DNA from: Thermoflexibacter ruber | Lineage (GTDB): Bacteria > Bacteroidota > Bacteroidia > Cytophagales > Thermoflexibacteraceae | Direction: 5' to 3' | Assembly: GCF_900113045.1 (NCBI RefSeq) | Contig: NZ_FONY01000011.1 | Location: forward strand, 1 to 64,000 | DNA length: 64,000 bases | In this document: positions 53,870 through 61,357 of the stretch, one piece after another | Layout: every line of letters begins with the position of its first letter | Numbering within the stretch: position 1 is the first letter of the stretch | Position numbers and translations under genes: made by a program | Notes under the pieces: generated by a model | The model's input: the letters and a program-made list of their open reading frames with translations, nothing else | Told to the model about the DNA's origin: nothing | Database searches by the model: none

Positions 53870-54730
53870 TCAATTTACCTTTCTATTCAGCATTTCAATT
53901 TGAGCAAGAAGCCCTTTTGTATCAAAATTGTGTTTTTCACAGATGTCAATAGCTTTCTTATAAAAATCAATCGCTTCTTTGTAATGTTGTTTTTTCTTTT
54001 TTCCATTGAATAGCCCAGAGGTTTTGTCGCCTGTTTGCTCTTCTATTTTTGCCTTCGCAATCAGTTCATTGACTTGGGCTTGGGCTTTTTCTTCCTCTAT
54101 CTTTTGAGCGCGTACTTCTGCTTGCCTGAGTTGCTCTTGGGTACTTTCTAATTCTTGACTTTTAACAGAGATAATTTGCTCTTTATGAGCAGTTTCTGTT
54201 TGTAGCATGTTTACTGTAATCTTCAGTTCTCCTAACTCCTGTCTTAGAAGAGCTATCTCCTGCTCTTTCATTCTGAGTTGCACTTTGAGTTGCTCTATTA
54301 GTTTTTTTAATCCCAAGTTGTTGAGTTTAGTAGTAGGAATAGGAGGGCTTTGGATATTAGTTTCAGCAGATTGGGCTTCGTTGGTAGTCTGACGATTTTG
54401 CTGAACGACCAATTTTTCTTCCAATAAGTTCACCTGCTCTTGAGTACGTCCTAAGAGAGCTTCCATCTCCATGAGTTTCCTACGCATTTCTGTAATGCCT
54501 ACGTTCCTCACTTTTTTCCTTTTCTCCTCGTTCAAATCATTTTGTAAGATACTAATAGAATCCAAGTAATTAGCCACTACTAACATCAAAGAATCGTTCT
54601 TTCTTTGGAAATCCAATTCTTTGGGAGAAAGTCTAAGTAAAGCATCTTCTATCTTTTTCTCTGCGTTTTCTTCAGTTTGGCAAGCCAGTAAGCATAATGA
54701 GAAAGAAAAAAGTAAAATTGTATTTTTCAT
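53870..54730 (-). CDS. Coiled-coil lipoprotein with a TPR-like C-terminus
   Basis: A 286-residue lipoprotein starting at ATG 54730 (MKNTILLFSFSLCLLACQ). The lipobox is LLAC. A long coiled coil (about 40-215) with leucine/glutamine-rich heptads and a Thr/Pro-rich break near 120 makes up most of the protein. The end (KKKQHYKEAIDFYKKAIDICEKHNFDTKGLLAQI) is a TPR-like helical pair. I do not recognise the family. It is probably a periplasmic scaffold. It converges with dinB. Confidence 0.8.
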   Translation of the reverse strand: MKNTILLFSFSLCLLACQTEENAEKKIEDALLRLSPKELDFQRKNDSLMLVVANYLDSISILQNDLNEEKRKKVRNVGITEMRRKLMEMEALLGRTQEQVNLLEEKLVVQQNRQTTNEAQSAETNIQSPPIPTTKLNNLGLKKLIEQLKVQLRMKEQEIALLRQELGELKITVNMLQTETAHKEQIISVKSQELESTQEQLRQAEVRAQKIEEEKAQAQVNELIAKAKIEEQTGDKTSGLFNGKKKKQHYKEAIDFYKKAIDICEKHNFDTKGLLAQIEMLNRKVN

Positions 54731-54887
54731 GGATTGTAGGTTTATCAAAATAGAGAATAGCACTCAAAGTTCTAAGCAAAAAATTGACCTACAAAAATAC
54801 ACACCTTTTGAAAAAAATAGCAGTAATTTGGAAAAAAAGGCTAAAAATTACGATGATTTGAATAGTTTTCTTAAATTTGAAATTAAG

Positions 54888-54895
54888 TATTTTTG
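54888..54895 (+). promoter_or_regulatory. -7 promoter box TATTTTTG of the ABC ATPase gene
   Basis: TATTTTTG matches the -7 consensus and is 35 bp before the GTG start at 54931. No good -33 element is seen. Confidence 0.5.
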
Positions 54896-54930
54896 CCTAT
54901 TAATTACTTAAACGCTAACGAATAACCTTT

Positions 54931-55833
54931 GTGAATATTTTGCAAGTTAAAAATGTGGTAAAGCAATATGCAAATCATACCGCATTGAATAATGTAAGCA
55001 TCAATGTATCTAAGGGAAGCATTTATGGTTTACTCGGACCTAACGGCGCAGGTAAAACTTCCCTAATTCGGATTATTACTCAGATTACTGCTGCCGACAG
55101 TGGAGAAATACTTATGCACGGCGAGCCGCTTACCCCAAAGCATATCCAAGACATAGGTTATATGCCTGAGGAGAGAGGACTATATCGCAAAATGAAAGTA
55201 GGAGAACAGTTGCTATACTTAGCCCGCTTGAAAGGGGTAGGGCTGGCAGAAGCGAAAAATCGGATTAGAGACTGGCTCAGACGGTTGGATATTGAAAGTT
55301 GGTGGAATAAAAACGTAGAAGACCTCTCCAAAGGTATGCAGCAAAAGGTGCAGTTTATTGCCACTGTCTTGCATCAGCCAGATCTGATTATTTTAGACGA
55401 ACCTTTTTCAGGCTTAGACCCTGTAAATGAAAATATTATTAGAGATGAAATTTTAGCACTAAGAAAAAAAGGCAGTACGATTATCTTCTCTACGCATCGT
55501 ATGGAAACAGTAGAGGAACTCTGCGACGAGATTACTTTGATTAATAAAGCTCAAAAAATATTGGAAGGTAAAAAAAGACTTATCAAAGAAGATTATAAAA
55601 CACATACTTTTTTAGTAGAAACTGTGGAGAAACTTACGCAAGTATCAAATCAGTTCAGATTGATAGAGTCAAAACCAAATGAAAATGGTAACTTTGTAAG
55701 TCGAGTCAAAATTTTACATGGGACTAATAACGAACTCATCAATGAAATTATGCGATATGCCAATATAATTTCATTTAAGGAGGAACTTCCAACCATGCAC
55801 GATATATTCGTAGAACTCGTGAAAGGAAAATAA
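54931..55833 (+). CDS. ABC-2-type transporter ATP-binding protein
   Basis: A 300-residue ATPase with a GTG start at 54931. The nucleotide-binding domain has Walker A GPNGAGKTSLI, a MPEERGLYRKMKVGEQLLYLARLKG Q-loop region, signature LSKGMQQKV, and Walker B LIILDEPFSGLDP, then the H-loop ending STHRMET. The last 80 residues form the extra C-terminal domain seen in ABC-2 type exporters (LVETVEKLTQVSN). The permease gene normally found next to it is not in this place; instead the giant kinase gene follows about 90 bp downstream. The partner permease is unknown. Confidence 0.93.
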   Translation: MNILQVKNVVKQYANHTALNNVSINVSKGSIYGLLGPNGAGKTSLIRIITQITAADSGEILMHGEPLTPKHIQDIGYMPEERGLYRKMKVGEQLLYLARLKGVGLAEAKNRIRDWLRRLDIESWWNKNVEDLSKGMQQKVQFIATVLHQPDLIILDEPFSGLDPVNENIIRDEILALRKKGSTIIFSTHRMETVEELCDEITLINKAQKILEGKKRLIKEDYKTHTFLVETVEKLTQVSNQFRLIESKPNENGNFVSRVKILHGTNNELINEIMRYANIISFKEELPTMHDIFVELVKGK

Positions 55834-55921
55834 ATTTACCTATACCTTAGATAAATATCTTGTCTTATTATTTTGATATAGCTATTTTTTTTTATAAAAA
55901 AAGTCAAAGTGATTTACACTT

Positions 55922-58900
55922 ATGCTTCCGATAAGTAGCCAATTGCTGTACGATGGGAATTATTCTGCTCTGTATTTTCAGGTAGCCTCTGAGAGTACAA
56001 AACCTTGCCTCATAAAGGTACTTAAGAGTAATCAGGCGCATGCCTTAGAAAATAACCAACTTAGTAATGAGTTGATGATGACTCAGTTACTCCATGAGGT
56101 AAGTGGAGTACGGAAGGCTATTCGGAAAGAAAACGTCAATGGCTATCCTGCCATACTGTTAGAGTATGTGCAGGGCATAACTGTTAAAGAGTTTTTCGCA
56201 AGCAGTAGAAACTCTATCGCTACTTTTTTAAAGGTAGCTATCCAAATTGCTGATACACTTGCTCAGATTCATCAGTACAATATCATACACAAAGATATTA
56301 ACTCGAATAATATCATTTATAACCCACAAACCAATGAGGTAAAAATTATAGACTTTGGAATCTCGACCAAGATGAGCCTCAAAGCTCAGCACTTAGGCAA
56401 CCCAAGCAAGTTAGAGGGAACGCTGGCATATATTTCTCCAGAGCAAACTGGAAGAATGAATCGTACAGTGGACCACAGGAGCGACTTGTACTCTTTGGGA
56501 ATTACTTTTTTTGAGATGCTTACAGGAAGATTGCCTTTTGAAGTAGATGACCCTATAGAATTAGTGCATTGCCACATCGCTAAAACACCACCCAAAGCGA
56601 ATGATTTGGATATACAAATTCCAGAAGTAGTAGCCCAAATCATACAAAAACTTTTAGCCAAAAGCACAGAGGCTCGTTATCAATCAGCCTTAGGACTGAG
56701 AAATGACTTAGAGATAGTCCTTAAATCCATAGAAACTAATGCAGACCTCCCCGCCGATTTCCAACTTGGTCAAAAAGATTTCTCTGCTAAATTCCAAATT
56801 CCACAAAAATTGTATGGAAGGGAAAAAGAAATCGCCGAGTTACTTTTGACCTACGAAAGAGTAAGTGAGGGGAGTACAGAAATACTGTTGGTGAGCGGAG
56901 CGTCGGGAACGGGAAAATCACAGCTTATCCATGAAATACACCCAGCTTTAACTGCTAAAAGAGGTTGGTTTATCGAGGGCAAGTTTGAGCAGTTTCAGAA
57001 AAATATTCCTTATAAGGCTTGGATTCAGGCTTTTGAGGATTTTGTTAGCCTTTTGCTTACTGAAACGGCGGAAGCTTTGGCAGATTGGAGGCAGAAAATA
57101 TTAGACGCAGTAGGGGAGAATGCCAAATTGCTGACTGATTTGATTCCTAAGTTAGAACTAATTATAGGGGAACAGTCGGCATTAGCAGATTTGGAAGCCG
57201 CAGAAGCACAAAGCCGCTTCAATCATGTAATCCAACATTTTGTCAAAATTATTGCTCAGCCTGCACATCCCCTGGTGGTATTTTTAGATGATTTGCAATG
57301 GGCAGACATTGCTTCTTTGAACTTATTGGAACTTCTGTTAAAAGAAAAGCAAGTCAATTATTTGCTACTTATTTGTGCTTATCGAAGCCAAGAGGTTTCG
57401 CCTTCGCACCCTTTCATGATGGGAATAGAAGAAATCAGAAAAGCACAAGTACCAATCAACGAGTTACAAATTCTTCCACTTACCCAAGCCAATATCAACG
57501 AATTGTTAGTAGATACGCTTGGCAGTTCTTTGGAATACACAGAGCCACTTGCTAAGTTGATTTATGAAAAAACACAAGGCAATGCCTTTTTTGTCAATCA
57601 GTTTTTACAAAGTTTATACGAACAGGAGTTACTCTCTTTCAAAATCAAACAAACACCCTACGGACAAAAAGCGGCTTGGGAATGGGATACTTATTACATA
57701 CAACAGCTCAATTTTACAGATAACGTCATTGACTTATTAGTAACTAAAATAGAAAAACTGCCCCCAACTACCCAAGAAACCATAAAAATTGCGGCTTGCT
57801 TAGGCAATCGCTTCGATTTGCATACTCTTGAACTGATTAGCAAAAAAAATAGTGAGCAAATCAATCAAGATTTAGAAAGTGCCGTTGCAGAAAATTTGAT
57901 TTTACCTACCGATTTTAATAATTATAAATTTGCTCACGACCGTATTCAGCAGGCTGTTTATTCGCTCATTAGTGAAGAAGAAAAAATACAAACCCATTTT
58001 AATATTGGGAATGCCCTTGTTGCTTCTATGGACAAGGAAGAGCAAGAGGAAAACCTTTTTGAGTTGGTCAATCAGTTAAATTTAGGAATTAGCCTAATTA
58101 CTACCCAAAAGGAAAAAGCAAGGCTGGCACACCTCAATTACCAAGCGGGTCTGAAAGCAGAAGATTCTACTGCTTTCGAGGCTGCTTTTGATTATCTCAA
58201 AAGCAGTATCAGTCTATTAGAGCCAAGTTGTTGGGAAAAAGATTATAGTTTTACCTATCAAGTTTATAAAACTGCCGCTCAGAATGCTTTTTATTGCAGT
58301 AAGTTCAAAGAGGCAAACGAAATAGGGAAAGGTATATTAGCTCATGCGAAGAATGTAGTTGAGAAAGCACCTATCTATGAAATCCAACTCAAAGCCCTAC
58401 TTTCTCAGAATCAAATAGCCCAAATGCTTGACCAAAGCATAGAAATACTGAAAGAGTTTAAGATTCATCTACCACGCAAAGCCTCTAATTTAGATATAGT
58501 TAAGAGTCTAATCTCTTTAAAAATGGCTATCCGTGGGAAGACTCCGGAGTCTTTTGCACAGCTCCCGCCTATGCAAGACGAAACAGCGAAGGCTCTTATC
58601 AGATTATACGAAGCGATAGGACAAGCCGCTTATTTTGCAGAGCCTACACTGCTGGCAATCATCATTTTTAATCAAGTCAAGTTAGCAGCAAAATATGGCA
58701 ATACAGAGGATACGATTTACTCCTATGCCTCTTATGGTTTATTGCTTTGTGGGGTATTGAACGACATAGAAACTGGCTATCGCTTTGGGAAAGTGGCAGA
58801 TAAACTGTTGGTAGAGTGGAAAGTAAAACGCTTAGAAGCAAAAACTGCTTTTGTCAATAACTACTTTATCTACCACTGGAAAGAGCCTCTGCAAAACTCC

Positions 58901-61255
58901 GCCAAGGGTTTGGAAAATGCCTACAAAAAATCCCTTGAATATGGTTTAGACCCTCTTTTTACCGCTTACTGCATCACTCTTGCCGATGTGCTTTACTTCA
59001 TGTCGGGCAAATATCTGCCTGATTTGCAAAAACAAAGTGCAGAAAGTGCCAAAGTTTGCTTAAAAGTAGGGCAGGAGCAGTCTTATCAACACTCATTAAC
59101 TTTGCAACAGTTAGTAGCTAACTTAGCCCAAGAAACTGACAACCCCACAATTTTAGCTGGTAATTTCTACCATTCAGAAAATAACAAGGCAAAGAGAGAA
59201 GCCTCCAAAGACCAAGCACACATTTTTACAGTACTGTTTGATGAGATGATATTAAGTTATCTTTTTGGAGATAATGAAAATGCTTGGAAAAATAGTGAGG
59301 AAGCACGAAAAAATATGGGAACGGCTATGGGGTCGCCTTTTTTATACTTTTATTATTTTTATGACTCGCTTATTATTCTAAATAAAAAAGAGCGAAGTAA
59401 GAAAGAACTTAGCAGAATAAGACAGAACCAAAAAAAGTTGCAAGTCTGGTCTAAACTATGTCCTAACAATAGTTTGCAGAAATATTATTTGGTAGAGGCA
59501 GAGTTAGCCCAAGCCGATGCCAAGCCAGAACTTGCGAAACAACACTACGACAAAGCCATTTCCTTAGCTAATAAGCACCAATTCATCAACGATGAGGCTT
59601 TAGCATGGGAATTGGCAGGCAGATTCTACATAAACACTAACGAAACCTATTTGGCTAATTTTTACTTACAAAATGCTGTCCGTTGCTACGGAGCTTGGGG
59701 AGCATTAGCGAAAGTAAAGCACTTAGAAAATCAATATCCACAAATCAGCCAATTTACCGTCAAAACAGCCACCGCTACTACAAGTAAAACCATTACGCTC
59801 TCTAAAAGTGCTACTATTACAGGCAGTATGAGTATGCAAGGCACAGTAACGATGAGTTCTGTCTTGGATATGCGAAGCATCATCAAAGCCTCTCAAACGC
59901 TTTCTGGAGAGGTAGTTTTGAGCAAGCTATTAGAAAAGATGCTCCAAATAGTCATGGAAAATGCAGGAGCAGAGTTTGCGGTACTCTTGCAAAGAGCGGA
60001 GGGAGGGCAGTTCAAAGTGATAGCAGAATCCAATGGAGTAGGCAACTACCAATCTATAGACCAACTCCCCATAGAAGAATATGGGAGAATTGCTACTTCT
60101 ATAGTGAACTATGTAATTCGCACCAAAGATTCGGTAGTATTGAATAATGCGGCAGAAGATAAAAAGTACAATACCGATGCCTACATCAAAACCCATCAGC
60201 CCAAGTCAGTACTTTGTTTCCCAATTACTTATAAGGGTAGAACCGCAGGAATTTTTTACTTAGAAAATAACTTGGTAGAGGGCGTATTTACGGCTGACCG
60301 ATTAGAAATCTTGAAGCTACTCTCAGCCCAAATTTCTATCTCCTTAGAAAATGCCTTGCTCTATGAAAACTTAGAAGAGAAAGTAAGAGAAAGGACTAAA
60401 AAACTCCACGAAAGAAACGAGGAAGTCAGAGCGCAGGCAGAAGTCTTAGCCGCAACCAATAAGGAATTAGACAGTAAAAATCAAGCAATTACCGCAAGTA
60501 TCAATTATGCGCAGAGGATTCAATCGGCAATGCTTCCTTTGGCAGAGGACTTTCGTAAGTACTTTCAAGACCATTTTATTCTTTTCCGCCCAAGAGATAT
60601 AGTCAGTGGAGATTTTTATTGGTTAGAGGAGAAAGAAGGTAAAATCATCGTATCGGCAATAGACTGTACCGGGCATGGGGTACCAGGGGCTTTTATGTCT
60701 TTGATTTCTGAGGCAAAACTCAATGAAGTTATTAACTTACAGCATATTACCCAAGCAGACGAAATTCTTAATACCCTGAACAGACAAGTAAAGGTATTCC
60801 TCCAACAAGATGAAACCAATAACCGCGACGGTATGGATATGGCGATTTGCATTATAGACAAGCAAGCCCAAGTCATGGAATATGCAGGCGCAGGTAATCC
60901 ACTTATCTATATACAAAATGATGATGCTGGCACACCCCAATTGCACTACATCAAAGCAGATATTTTCCCTATTGGAGGTTTTAATAAGAATACTTCTTAT
61001 ACATTCAAAAGGCATTTGATAGATATTTCCGTGCCAACTACTTTCTATATTTTTTCTGATGGCTACCAAGACCAATTTGGAGGGATAGAAAGACGCAAGT
61101 TCATGACTAAGCGTTTTAGAGAACTACTCTTTGAGATTCATACCCAGCCTATGCAAGAACAAAGAGCCATACTCAATAGCACCTTAGAGGCTTGGATGCA
61201 GGAGGGAAATAGCTCACAGGTAGATGATATATTGGTGATGGGCTTTAGAATTTAG
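55922..61255 (+). CDS. Giant Ser/Thr kinase - AAA ATPase - GAF - SpoIIE phosphatase fusion
   Basis: A 1777-residue cytoplasmic protein joining opposite activities. Residues 1-270 form a protein kinase: candidate Lys32, a catalytic HKDINSNN segment (HKD 123-125, not HRD), DFG 144-146, and SPEQTGRMN in the activation segment. An ATPase of the NACHT/AAA-like type follows, with Walker A GASGTGKS (326-333) and Walker B VVFLDDLQWAD (about 450). A helical TPR-like region with several AFDYLKSSISLLE-like pairs follows to about 1300. A GAF domain (about 1310-1475) leads through a coiled coil to a SpoIIE/PP2C domain (about 1520-1777, DCTGHGVPGAFMS near 1581) ending QVDDILVMGFRI. It resembles large CHK1-like bacterial kinases, but ends in a phosphatase instead of a histidine kinase. 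The ligand of its GAF or ATPase module is unknown. Confidence 0.93.
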   Translation: MLPISSQLLYDGNYSALYFQVASESTKPCLIKVLKSNQAHALENNQLSNELMMTQLLHEVSGVRKAIRKENVNGYPAILLEYVQGITVKEFFASSRNSIATFLKVAIQIADTLAQIHQYNIIHKDINSNNIIYNPQTNEVKIIDFGISTKMSLKAQHLGNPSKLEGTLAYISPEQTGRMNRTVDHRSDLYSLGITFFEMLTGRLPFEVDDPIELVHCHIAKTPPKANDLDIQIPEVVAQIIQKLLAKSTEARYQSALGLRNDLEIVLKSIETNADLPADFQLGQKDFSAKFQIPQKLYGREKEIAELLLTYERVSEGSTEILLVSGASGTGKSQLIHEIHPALTAKRGWFIEGKFEQFQKNIPYKAWIQAFEDFVSLLLTETAEALADWRQKILDAVGENAKLLTDLIPKLELIIGEQSALADLEAAEAQSRFNHVIQHFVKIIAQPAHPLVVFLDDLQWADIASLNLLELLLKEKQVNYLLLICAYRSQEVSPSHPFMMGIEEIRKAQVPINELQILPLTQANINELLVDTLGSSLEYTEPLAKLIYEKTQGNAFFVNQFLQSLYEQELLSFKIKQTPYGQKAAWEWDTYYIQQLNFTDNVIDLLVTKIEKLPPTTQETIKIAACLGNRFDLHTLELISKKNSEQINQDLESAVAENLILPTDFNNYKFAHDRIQQAVYSLISEEEKIQTHFNIGNALVASMDKEEQEENLFELVNQLNLGISLITTQKEKARLAHLNYQAGLKAEDSTAFEAAFDYLKSSISLLEPSCWEKDYSFTYQVYKTAAQNAFYCSKFKEANEIGKGILAHAKNVVEKAPIYEIQLKALLSQNQIAQMLDQSIEILKEFKIHLPRKASNLDIVKSLISLKMAIRGKTPESFAQLPPMQDETAKALIRLYEAIGQAAYFAEPTLLAIIIFNQVKLAAKYGNTEDTIYSYASYGLLLCGVLNDIETGYRFGKVADKLLVEWKVKRLEAKTAFVNNYFIYHWKEPLQNSAKGLENAYKKSLEYGLDPLFTAYCITLADVLYFMSGKYLPDLQKQSAESAKVCLKVGQEQSYQHSLTLQQLVANLAQETDNPTILAGNFYHSENNKAKREASKDQAHIFTVLFDEMILSYLFGDNENAWKNSEEARKNMGTAMGSPFLYFYYFYDSLIILNKKERSKKELSRIRQNQKKLQVWSKLCPNNSLQKYYLVEAELAQADAKPELAKQHYDKAISLANKHQFINDEALAWELAGRFYINTNETYLANFYLQNAVRCYGAWGALAKVKHLENQYPQISQFTVKTATATTSKTITLSKSATITGSMSMQGTVTMSSVLDMRSIIKASQTLSGEVVLSKLLEKMLQIVMENAGAEFAVLLQRAEGGQFKVIAESNGVGNYQSIDQLPIEEYGRIATSIVNYVIRTKDSVVLNNAAEDKKYNTDAYIKTHQPKSVLCFPITYKGRTAGIFYLENNLVEGVFTADRLEILKLLSAQISISLENALLYENLEEKVRERTKKLHERNEEVRAQAEVLAATNKELDSKNQAITASINYAQRIQSAMLPLAEDFRKYFQDHFILFRPRDIVSGDFYWLEEKEGKIIVSAIDCTGHGVPGAFMSLISEAKLNEVINLQHITQADEILNTLNRQVKVFLQQDETNNRDGMDMAICIIDKQAQVMEYAGAGNPLIYIQNDDAGTPQLHYIKADIFPIGGFNKNTSYTFKRHLIDISVPTTFYIFSDGYQDQFGGIERRKFMTKRFRELLFEIHTQPMQEQRAILNSTLEAWMQEGNSSQVDDILVMGFRI

Positions 61256-61293
61256 CATAAAAGCCATAGTATTTATTCATCATAAATTCATGC

Positions 61294-61322
61294 TTGCATA
61301 ACCTAAATCTCCTCTATTCTTG
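61294..61322 (+). promoter_or_regulatory. Candidate promoter before the YncE-phosphoesterase gene
   Basis: TTG at 61294-61296 and TATTCTTG at 61315-61322 are separated by 18 bases, near the -33/-7 spacing of this group (one mismatch in the -7 box). It lies 35 bp before the ATG at 61358. Confidence 0.4.
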
Positions 61323-61357
61323 CTTTATTTGGGTTCAAACTCAAGCCCTTCAAAAGT

